A stretch of DNA of 5,172 bases, from positions 1-5,172 of the forward strand of contig DAAI01000026.1 of assembly GCA_001701105.1 (NCBI GenBank), given 5' to 3'. Positions within the stretch are counted from its first letter, which is position 1. Every line of letters starts with the position of its first letter. Source of the stretch: Bacteroidales bacterium GP1. GTDB taxonomy: Bacteria > Bacteroidota > Bacteroidia > Bacteroidales > Muribaculaceae. Positions 1 to 5,172 of this stretch are shown in pieces. The notes under the pieces are model-generated. The model did no database searches and was not told the origin of the DNA. It worked only from the letters and a program-made list of their open reading frames with translations. Position numbers and translations under genes: made by a program.

Positions 1-63
1 GTTCAACGGATAGAATAGAAGTTTCCTAAACTTTAGATAGGGGTTCGATTCCCCTCGGAGGTA
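1..63 (+). tRNA. tRNA-Arg (anticodon CCT), 5' end cut off by the window edge
   Basis: This is the 3' five-sixths of a tRNA that reads the AGG arginine codon. The window starts at about tRNA position 10, so the 5' acceptor strand and positions 8-9 lie outside. The D stem pairs 1-4 with 13-16 around a loop containing GG. The anticodon stem pairs 18-22 with 30-34 (one G-U pair) and encloses the loop TTCCTAA, with anticodon CCT at 25-27. The T stem pairs 39-43 with 51-55 around TTCGATT, and the 3' acceptor strand is 56-62 with discriminator A at 63. The next bases are CCT, so CCA is not encoded and must be added by tRNA nucleotidyltransferase. The missing 5' acceptor strand would be expected to read ACCTCCG. 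The amino-acid identity rests on the anticodon and is secure. Confidence 0.93.
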
Positions 64-67
64 CCTG

Positions 68-101
68 CACAGCTGGCGAGCCGTAGGCCAAGTCAGCTGT
101 G
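68..101. repeat. 8-bp perfect inverted repeat between the tRNA and the DUF177 gene
   Basis: CACAGCTG at 68-75 is exactly mirrored by CAGCTGTG at 94-101, leaving an 18-nt loop. An alternative fold keeps six outer pairs (68-73 with 96-101) and adds TGGC/GCCA (74-77 with 87-90). It starts five bases after the tRNA end, so it could be the trailer hairpin of the tRNA precursor or a signal in the leader of the next gene. No T-run follows on the plus strand, so it is not a standard intrinsic terminator. Its role is unknown. Confidence 0.5.
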
Positions 102-123
102 AAACTACAAAAAATTGAATAAA

Positions 124-648
124 GTGGGAAAATTCACGGCCTATAAAGTAGAGCTTGCATCGAGAGGTGACGGGCATTATGAGCAGGATTTTGAGATAGG
201 GAAGCAATTCTTCGAGAATATGGAGAACCACGACATCCTTAGCTCCGACATCCATGTGCACATGGATATGGAGAAGCGTCAGGACCGCTACGAATGCGTG
301 TTCCATTGCTCCGGGATGCTCCAGATTCCGTGCGACCGTTGCCTCGACCCGATGGATCATGAGGTAGATACGGATTATCGCGTCACCGTGAAATACGGAG
401 AAAATTACGACGACGGAGCCGACAATCTGCTTGTGATACCCTACAGCAACAGCTATCTCAATGTGGCTTATATGCTTTACGATACCATACTTCTGACCAT
501 ACCGTTGCGTCATGTGCATGCTCCGGGCAAATGCAACCGGGCGATGCTCGACGCACTGCGCAAGCACCGCGGCAACGACTCCGACGAGGCCGAACAGGTA
601 CGTGAAGAGGCCACGGAAGAAGCCATCAACGACATGGCCGAAGATTAA
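124..648 (+). CDS. DUF177 (YceD-family) protein, probable 23S rRNA accumulation factor
   Basis: The product belongs to the DUF177/YceD family. The E. coli and plant members are linked to 23S rRNA accumulation, so a cytosolic role in large-subunit biogenesis is inferred here. From the GTG at 124 it has 174 residues. Visible family marks are the CDRCLD motif at residues 70-75, the KYGENY stretch at 90-95, YLNVAYMLYD at 111-120 and HVHAPGKCN at 130-138. After residue 148 comes a low-complexity acidic tail. I prefer GTG 124 because it gives the MGKF-xx-YK amino terminus I recall for Bacteroides homologues; the TTG at 115 would add three residues. It lies directly upstream of rpmF, the usual arrangement. 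The family normally ends in a DPRW-xx-LKK-like motif, which is absent in this frame but has a lookalike in the +1 frame at 635-652 (see findings), so the 3' end may be frameshifted. Confidence 0.88.
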   Translation: MGKFTAYKVELASRGDGHYEQDFEIGKQFFENMENHDILSSDIHVHMDMEKRQDRYECVFHCSGMLQIPCDRCLDPMDHEVDTDYRVTVKYGENYDDGADNLLVIPYSNSYLNVAYMLYDTILLTIPLRHVHAPGKCNRAMLDALRKHRGNDSDEAEQVREEATEEAINDMAED

Positions 649-681
649 AGAATAAAATAAAACAATAAAAAATAAAGAAAA
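649..681 (+). promoter_or_regulatory. A-rich translation leader of rpmF
   Basis: The 33-nt spacer before the rpmF start is almost entirely A with scattered T and a few G or C, and it has no GGAGG-like Shine-Dalgarno. A-rich, unstructured upstream regions are known to support efficient initiation in Bacteroidota, where Shine-Dalgarno pairing is little used. It probably serves as the ribosome entry region for L32. Confidence 0.45.
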
Positions 682-855
682 ATGGCACATCCTAAACGCA
701 GACAATCACATACGCGTACAGCAAAACGTCGTACCCACGACAAGGCACTTATCCCGACCATCGCACTCTGCCCGAATTGCGGCGCATGGCATGTATATCA
801 TACCATCTGCCCCGAGTGCGGATATTACCGTGGCCGTCAGGTTATTGAAAAATAA
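682..855 (+). CDS. rpmF: 50S ribosomal protein L32 (zinc-ribbon form)
   Basis: This 57-residue protein begins MAHPKRRQSHTRTAKRRTHD, the hallmark basic amino terminus of bL32, which lies on 23S rRNA in the large subunit. Two CxxC pairs follow, CPNC at residues 30-33 and CPEC at 43-46, which should bind one zinc ion. This is therefore the zinc-dependent form rather than the cysteine-free paralogue some bacteria switch to under zinc limitation. The length matches the family norm of about 56-62 residues. It sits 33 nt after the DUF177 gene and 107 nt before fabH, and is probably cotranscribed with both. The high content of Arg, Lys and His is typical for a small ribosomal protein. The assignment is secure. 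Confidence 0.97.
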   Translation: MAHPKRRQSHTRTAKRRTHDKALIPTIALCPNCGAWHVYHTICPECGYYRGRQVIEK

Positions 856-962
856 TTCGGCAACCGGGAAGCCGAGGGCCAGGCACTACATTGAATGCCG
901 GTCAGCGGCGAAAGTCCTGTCATAGTCAAGGGGCGGGGCACGCGAAATTTAATAACATCACT
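856..962 (+). other. rpmF-fabH spacer with two potential RNA hairpins
   Basis: The 107-nt spacer is GC-rich in its first two thirds and AT-rich just before the fabH start. Hairpin one pairs TCGGC (857-861) with GCCGA (871-875) around a 9-nt loop. Hairpin two pairs 877-880 with 900-903 and GGCA (882-885) with TGCC (896-899), giving eight pairs including one G-U, a bulged A at 881 and a 10-nt loop. No U-tract follows either stem, so termination is unlikely. They could be an mRNA processing or stability element that sets FabH levels apart from L32. I do not recognise a known RNA family, and no promoter motif is evident. Confidence 0.4.
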
Positions 963-1955
963 ATGCCAAACGCAAAAATCAGCGGAATAGCCTCATACGT
1001 TCCCGAGGAGATCCTCGATAACGATGCAATCTCGAAGATGGTGGATACCAACGACGAGTGGATCACAACGCGCGTCGGTATCAAGGAGCGTCGGATTCTG
1101 AAGGATGTCGATAAAGGATCGAGCTTCATGGGCGCTAAATGCGTGGAGAAGCTGCTTTCCGAGAAAGGTATTGCAAAGGACGAGATCGAACTCGTGCTCT
1201 GTGCCACATCGAATCCCGATTACCGGTTTCCTTCCACAGCATCGATCATAATCCATGAAACCGGGCTTAAAAAGGCATATGGCTACGACATCCAGGCCGC
1301 ATGTGCCGGATTCATAGTTGCCCTGCAGTCGGCGAGAGCATATGTGGAGGCAGGCCTCTACAAGAAGGTGCTTGTAGTATGCACGGAGAAGATGTCGAGC
1401 ATGGTCAACTACTCCGACCGGGCCACCTGCCCATTGTTCGGCGATGCAGCGGCGGCAGTGCTTGTGGAGCCTACCGATGAGCCTGTAGGAATAATCGACG
1501 GCGAATTCCACGTCGACGGCTCCGGGTTGCCTCATCTTCTGATGAAAGCGGGAGGCTCTGCCCGCCCGGCAAGTCAGGAGACCCTCGACAACGGTGAGCA
1601 TTACATCTTCCAGGAGGGGCGCGTGGTCTATAAGAATGCCGTGCAGGATATGTTGCGCTCATCGCAGACCGTAATGGAGCGCAATCATCTTGACATTGAT
1701 TCAGTCGACTGGTTTGTGCCTCATCAGGCCAATCTCCGAATCATCGAAGCCGTAGGAGGAAGAATCAAGATTCCCGCCGAAAAGACGCTGGTGAATATCC
1801 AGCATTACGGCAATACATCTGCCGCCTCGATTCCGCTATGCCTTGATGAATTCAAGAATAAGCTCAAGAAAGGCGACCGGATCGTGATGACCGCTTTCGG
1901 TGCAGGATTCACATGGGGAGCCATGTACCTTATCTGGGCGATAGATCCTGAATAA
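963..1955 (+). CDS. fabH: Beta-ketoacyl-[acyl-carrier-protein] synthase III
   Basis: FabH starts type II fatty acid synthesis in the cytosol by condensing an acyl-CoA primer with malonyl-ACP to give a 3-ketoacyl-ACP. The 330-residue thiolase-fold protein keeps the full Cys-His-Asn triad: Cys114 in QAACAGF, His254 in VPHQAN and Asn284 in HYGNTSAAS. The glycine-rich FGAGFTWG segment (312-319) near the carboxyl end is also intact. The N-terminal half (about 1-170) includes the typical DEWI-TTRVGI-ERR stretch at 31-44. The length is close to E. coli FabH (317). I chose ATG 963, which gives MPNAKISGIASYVPE; the open frame extends upstream to a TTG at 891, but those 24 codons do not resemble FabH and lie in the structured spacer. 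It is probably the last gene of the DUF177-rpmF-fabH unit, because the next gene is convergent. The primer preference (acetyl versus branched acyl) cannot be read from the sequence. Confidence 0.96.
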   Translation: MPNAKISGIASYVPEEILDNDAISKMVDTNDEWITTRVGIKERRILKDVDKGSSFMGAKCVEKLLSEKGIAKDEIELVLCATSNPDYRFPSTASIIIHETGLKKAYGYDIQAACAGFIVALQSARAYVEAGLYKKVLVVCTEKMSSMVNYSDRATCPLFGDAAAAVLVEPTDEPVGIIDGEFHVDGSGLPHLLMKAGGSARPASQETLDNGEHYIFQEGRVVYKNAVQDMLRSSQTVMERNHLDIDSVDWFVPHQANLRIIEAVGGRIKIPAEKTLVNIQHYGNTSAASIPLCLDEFKNKLKKGDRIVMTAFGAGFTWGAMYLIWAIDPE

Positions 1956-1995
1956 TCAATCTTTACCCATATCAGGCGAGACATTGAATCCACTC

Positions 1996-2010
1996 GGGCC
2001 GAACCGGCTC
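1996..2010. other. Small GC-rich hairpin after fabH
   Basis: GGGCCG (1996-2001) can pair with CGGCTC (2005-2010), giving six pairs with one G-U and a three-base loop. It lies 40 nt past the fabH stop. No T-run follows on either strand, so alone it is a weak terminator candidate. It may block 3' exonucleases on the fabH transcript, or it may be chance. Confidence 0.25.
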
Positions 2011-2030
2011 AGAAAAGAATCAAGACAAAG

Positions 2031-2070
2031 CATTGCAGCCGTCGTGTTCTTAGGCACGGCGGCTGCAATG
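2031..2070. terminator. Long hairpin between convergent fabH and corA, probable shared terminator
   Basis: CATTGCAGCCGTCGTG (2031-2046) pairs with CACGGCGGCTGCAATG (2055-2070), giving a 16-bp stem with one G-U or A-C mismatch position and an 8-nt loop, TTCTTAGG. It sits 75 nt past the fabH stop and 71 nt past the corA stop, midway between two converging genes. On the minus strand the stem is followed by CTTTGTCTTGATTCTTTTCT, a moderately T-rich tail, which suits termination of the fbp-corA transcript. On the plus strand the following GTAATCTTCAGG is a poor tail, so termination of fabH there is less certain. Confidence 0.6.
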
Positions 2071-2141
2071 GTAATCTTCAGGGAGGGTAAAACTAAGGCT
2101 GAGACCCGTAACTCCATCACCCACACCCCGCGATGTTACGG

Positions 2142-3062
2142 CTATAGCCAACGGATTTTGCGCAGAATGATGTAGACTATTACGGAAAGAGCCAGCGAAC
2201 CACAAAGAATCAGCCAGAAAGCATACGGATTATTGCCATAATTTATCTCAACGTTCATCCCATAGAAACTTGCCACGAGGGTAGGAATCATCAGCACAAT
2301 TGAAACTCCCGTCATTTTCTTCATTATGTCGTTGACATTGTTGGAGATCACAGATGCAAACGAATCCATCGTGCTGCTCAGAATGTCGGTATATATTTTT
2401 ACGGTGTTGTCAGCCTGTTGAAGCTCTATTTCCACGTCTTCGAGCAGATCCTGATTGAAATTATCTTTATGAATACGATGAATCTTACCCAGAATCATCT
2501 CATTGCCCCTGATGGAAGTGTTGAAGAAAACGAGAGTCTCCTGCAGATTCATTATTTCAAGGAGATCCTTATTGCGAATGCTTTTTTCTAATTGACTGGT
2601 GTAATTCTTGAGTCGAAGGCTGATTTCCCGGAGGTATCGGAGGTACCAGAAAGCCGATGAATATATCAGGCGCAGTATAAAATCCGCCTCGGAGGAAACG
2701 TCGATACCCCGGGCGCGAGTATGCTCGATGAAATCGGGAATCATGTCGGTATATCCGTAACATAATGTGATGATAAGCTCATCATTCATTATGATTCCAA
2801 GCGGCAGCGTCACGTATGTGCCTGGTGCGTCTTCGGAACGCATGGGAATCCTGATGATTGTGAGCCTCCAATTTCCCTCGCTGTCGGTGTGCGGCCTTTC
2901 GTCAAGGTCGGCCACGCTTTCAAGGAATGCGTGAGGCACATTCAGGTCATCGGTCAAGAATTTCACGCCGTCCTCATCCGGGCATTCCACGTTCACCCAG
3001 CAATTCGGAAGCCATTCATTGTTTTCTACAAAGCCATTTTCGTTATGAAGGAATCTGCGCAT
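2142..3062 (-). CDS. corA: CorA-family divalent cation (Mg2+/Co2+) transporter
   Basis: The 306-residue product is a CorA-type channel, a family that forms homopentamers in the inner membrane and takes up Mg2+, and in some members Co2+, Ni2+ or Zn2+. Residues 1 to about 140 match the soluble N-terminal domain. A long helical stalk follows at about 145-250, rich in charged residues and including LRLKNYTSQLEKSIRNKDLL. Two membrane helices lie at about 251-268 and 281-300, and the first ends in the signature YGMN (267-270). The short outer loop reads VEINYGNNPY and lacks the MPEL seen in E. coli and Thermotoga CorA; the basic C-terminus RKIRWL is typical. ATG 3062 is 22 nt after the fbp stop, so the two genes are probably cotranscribed. 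The family is certain from GMN plus topology; the transported ion is not shown by the sequence, and an efflux or Zn2+-type role cannot be excluded. Confidence 0.9.
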   Translation of the reverse strand: MRRFLHNENGFVENNEWLPNCWVNVECPDEDGVKFLTDDLNVPHAFLESVADLDERPHTDSEGNWRLTIIRIPMRSEDAPGTYVTLPLGIIMNDELIITLCYGYTDMIPDFIEHTRARGIDVSSEADFILRLIYSSAFWYLRYLREISLRLKNYTSQLEKSIRNKDLLEIMNLQETLVFFNTSIRGNEMILGKIHRIHKDNFNQDLLEDVEIELQQADNTVKIYTDILSSTMDSFASVISNNVNDIMKKMTGVSIVLMIPTLVASFYGMNVEINYGNNPYAFWLILCGSLALSVIVYIILRKIRWL

Positions 3063-3084
3063 AATATCATTTTGTCAGAGGAGT

Positions 3085-5106
3085 CTACCGGCGGGTGTCG
3101 ATAAGGCCGTGACGGTAGGCATAGAGCAGTTTTTTCAATTCATCTATCTGGCTCTGCAATTCGCGTCCTATATCCGTGTCACGCACTCTCATCCTGTTTG
3201 CGCTGAGCTCCACAAGCTGCGTGGTAGAGACGATATCGCTTCCTTCCCTTACCACTGTCTCCATCGAGCTGAATGGCTCATGCTGCACGAGGACGAAACC
3301 ACGGGAGTGGTAGACAAGAGTATATCCTGCGATGCCCGTGGTATTATGGTAGGCCTTGGCAAACCCCCCGTCGATCACCATCAGCTTCCCGTTGGCCTTT
3401 ATGGGCTGTTCACCTTTCCCGACCTTTACAGGCACATGACCGTTGATTATGTGCCGGTGGATTCCGGTTACTCCAAATTCATCCAGAATCGCGTCACAAA
3501 TCTCCTCCTTTTCCCGAAGGGTGAAATAATTTCCTTTCGGTTCTTCATGTGTGGTCTTGTCGGCTATGAAATATCTTTCGAAGGTGGTCATTTTTCCCTT
3601 GTCGAACAATGGAGAATCGGGTCCACACCATAGATACCAGTAAAAATCTCTGCCGTATTCGCAGATTTCCGGGGCGGAGGTGCGAGTATATGCCGCCCGC
3701 ATCAGCATTTCAATGCCTTCAAGCAGGGCTTTGCCGTGCATCTTCGTGCCCATCACATCGACGTCCTTCAGCCGGCCGTCGGGATGCATTGGCACCGATG
3801 CATGATACATCAGATTGGAATTCCTTATATTGAACAAATGTCCATAGTCAAGGAAAATCCGCATATGCCTTTTCAATCTTTCAGAAATTGTGAAAGAGCG
3901 GTGCAGCTTGTTGATGAGTTGTTCCTCCTCGGGGGTGAGGGTATAGGGATCGACCGGATCGATGGTAGGCAGATTCGAGTCACGCATATCATACTCCACC
4001 CCTTCAATGGTCACTTTCTTCCTGTCGGGGCTTATCTCACCCAACAGCATCCGCGATTCCATATGCCATTCCGGATGCTTCATTATCAGTTGGCCTTCTA
4101 TCTTGAATTGGATCACTGCAATTGCCTTGTGCATTCTGGCGAGGAGTTGGCGGGTCTTCTCGGCAACCTTAGGGAGTCCGGGAGTCTCCTTAGGCATAAA
4201 CACGGTGCAAGGATCATCGGCGTATGCATCCATAGCGAATGTGGCCAAAGGGAGGAGATTAATGCCATAACCCTCTTCGATGGTATTGGTATCGGCGTAC
4301 CTTAGAGCGATGCGGAGCACATTGGCTATGCAGGCCACATTCCCAGCGGCCGCCCCCATCCATAAGGCGTCGTGATTGCCCCATACGATGTCAAAATCTT
4401 TATAACCAAGGAGGTTTTCCATTATAATATGCGCACCGGGGCCACGGTCGTAGATGTCGCCGAGGAGATGAAGCGAATCGATGGTGAGCCTCTGGATCAC
4501 ATTGCAGATGGCAATGATAAAATCCTCGGCCTGCCCGCACGAAATGATTGTCTCGACGATGCGGCTGTAGTACAATTGCTTGCTCGGGTCGCTCGGCGTC
4601 TCATGCAGCAATTCCTCGATTATGTAGGCATATTCCTTCGGGAGGGCTTTCCTCACCTTCGAGCGGGTATACTTCGAGGATACGCTCTGGAGCACTTTCA
4701 CAAGCCTGTGGAGGGTAATATTATAGAAATTCTCAAGGTCGTCATCTTCCTCGGCTATCAATTCCAATTTGCGTTCCGGATAATAAATCAGCGAGCATAA
4801 TTGAGCGATCTCCGATTCGCGCATCGTGTCGGCGAAAATTTCGCGTACCTTTCGTTTGATATCGCCCGAGGCGTTGCGCAGAATATGCAGGAAGGCTTCA
4901 TTCTCACCGTGCACGTCGGCTACGAAATGCTCCGTTCCCTTAGGCAGATTAAGGATGGCCTCAAGGTTGATTATTTCCGTGCTGGCTGCTGAAATCGACC
5001 CGAAATTCTGGGCCAGCAGCTCCAGTACGCGCCGGTCGCGCAGGATAGCTTCGCGTGTAAACTCCGCTTCTTTCTCCTTCTCTTCCATAATGCTGATTAT
5101 TTCCAT
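3085..5106 (-). CDS. fbp: Fructose-1,6-bisphosphatase class III
   Basis: The enzyme hydrolyses fructose 1,6-bisphosphate to fructose 6-phosphate and phosphate, the committed reverse step of gluconeogenesis in the cytosol. At 673 residues it matches the class III family (B. subtilis Fbp is about 670), which is unrelated to the class I and II enzymes. It carries the metallophosphatase motifs in order: DVH at 64-66, GDIYDRG at 216-222, GNHD at 243-246, NGHVPVK at 555-561, and DGGFAKAY at 579-586. Class III signatures LEAILNLPKGTEHF (48-61) and SSKYTRSKVRKALPKEY (143-159) are also clear. The large segment between GNHD and NGH is characteristic of this class. I kept ATG 5106, which overlaps the upstream stop by 10 nt; Met7 (codon at 5088) is a possible alternative, because the first 20 residues are poorly conserved. 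No frameshift or missing catalytic residue is seen. Downstream corA follows after 22 nt. Confidence 0.96.
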   Translation of the reverse strand: MEIISIMEEKEKEAEFTREAILRDRRVLELLAQNFGSISAASTEIINLEAILNLPKGTEHFVADVHGENEAFLHILRNASGDIKRKVREIFADTMRESEIAQLCSLIYYPERKLELIAEEDDDLENFYNITLHRLVKVLQSVSSKYTRSKVRKALPKEYAYIIEELLHETPSDPSKQLYYSRIVETIISCGQAEDFIIAICNVIQRLTIDSLHLLGDIYDRGPGAHIIMENLLGYKDFDIVWGNHDALWMGAAAGNVACIANVLRIALRYADTNTIEEGYGINLLPLATFAMDAYADDPCTVFMPKETPGLPKVAEKTRQLLARMHKAIAVIQFKIEGQLIMKHPEWHMESRMLLGEISPDRKKVTIEGVEYDMRDSNLPTIDPVDPYTLTPEEEQLINKLHRSFTISERLKRHMRIFLDYGHLFNIRNSNLMYHASVPMHPDGRLKDVDVMGTKMHGKALLEGIEMLMRAAYTRTSAPEICEYGRDFYWYLWCGPDSPLFDKGKMTTFERYFIADKTTHEEPKGNYFTLREKEEICDAILDEFGVTGIHRHIINGHVPVKVGKGEQPIKANGKLMVIDGGFAKAYHNTTGIAGYTLVYHSRGFVLVQHEPFSSMETVVREGSDIVSTTQLVELSANRMRVRDTDIGRELQSQIDELKKLLYAYRHGLIDTRR

Positions 5107-5172
5107 TCATTAATGATATGGCTCACATGGCGTGCCTCGTCAAGAGTCATGGCCGGGCTCATCGGCAGCGAT
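5097..5172 (-). CDS. C-terminal end of a probable DegT/DnrJ/EryC1-family aminotransferase (partial)
   Basis: An open frame enters from the window's right edge and runs 24 codons to a TAA at 5097-5099. It begins SLPMSPAMTLDEARHV and ends INEWK. The LP-x-x-P-x-(L/M)-T-x-(E/D)-E pattern followed by an amphipathic helix resembles the usual ending of PLP-dependent sugar aminotransferases of the DegT/DnrJ/EryC1/StrS family, which make amino sugars for surface polysaccharides. The stop overlaps the fbp start by 10 nt (ATG at 5106 inside GAATGGAAATAA), which suggests translational coupling and a shared transcript. The family call rests on a short tail only, and the catalytic lysine lies outside the window. 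Confidence 0.55.
   Translation of the reverse strand, partial: SLPMSPAMTLDEARHVSHIINEWK

Noticed and set aside
1..114. tRNA-associated attachment site of an integrative element
   Set aside because: No integrase, no direct repeat of the tRNA 3' end and only housekeeping genes are seen downstream within the window.
891..962. Upstream TTG start that would lengthen FabH by 24 residues
   Set aside because: The extra residues (starting MNAGQRRKSCHSQG) do not resemble any FabH amino terminus and overlap the structured spacer. ATG 963 gives the standard start.
856..962. A known riboswitch upstream of fabH
   Set aside because: I could not match the two hairpins to any consensus I know, and there is no expression platform such as a terminator or a sequestered ribosome site.
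993..1601. 202-codon open frame antisense to fabH
   Set aside because: It mirrors a conserved gene in the opposite strand, is rich in Cys, Arg and His in a way typical of antisense shadow, and shows no family motif.
2136..2153. Palindrome GGCTATAGCC at the corA stop as a terminator or operator
   Set aside because: The perfect core is only 10 bp with no loop, overlaps the coding end, and has no T-tract on the minus strand afterwards; chance is sufficient.
1984..2175. 63-codon open frame in the fabH-corA spacer
   Set aside because: It starts at a TTG, runs through the long hairpin and into the corA 3' end, and has no protein-like features.
3109..4992. Several plus-strand open frames of 63-189 codons across fbp
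   Set aside because: All lie opposite the well-conserved fbp coding sequence. They have no recognisable domain and are explained by its codon bias.

Overview
The window looks like ordinary chromosomal sequence from a Bacteroidota member, most likely order Bacteroidales. The evidence is the gene order DUF177 - rpmF - fabH without plsX, a class III fructose-1,6-bisphosphatase of about 670 residues, an A-rich leader in place of a clear Shine-Dalgarno, and a tRNA with no encoded CCA. A family-level placement, for example near Muribaculaceae, would be a guess.

Plus strand, left half. The window opens inside a tRNA-Arg gene with anticodon CCT (1-63). An 8-bp inverted repeat follows, then a DUF177/YceD-family gene (124-648), rpmF for ribosomal protein L32 (682-855) and fabH for beta-ketoacyl-ACP synthase III (963-1955). 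L32 and FabH are a classic pairing that places a ribosome component beside the first condensing step of fatty acid synthesis. The spacer between rpmF and fabH can fold into two consecutive hairpins. The DUF177 gene may carry a small frameshift at its 3' end, because the expected C-terminal Trp/Lys motif is in the next frame.

Minus strand, right half. Three genes read leftwards as a likely operon: the last 24 codons of a gene that looks like a DegT/DnrJ/EryC1-type aminotransferase (5097-5172), fbp (3085-5106, overlapping the previous stop by 10 nt) and a CorA-type divalent cation transporter (2142-3062, 22 nt after fbp). The two transcription units converge on a 186-nt spacer (1956-2141) holding a 16-bp hairpin, the best terminator candidate in the window.

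No stretch above 300 bases lacks a gene. I see no insertion sequence, CRISPR array, phage gene or defence system, and no convincing Bacteroidota promoter (-33 TTTG / -7 TAnnTTTG) in the spacers. I did not find an undescribed system. The items most worth checking are the DUF177 reading frame and the two intergenic RNA structures.
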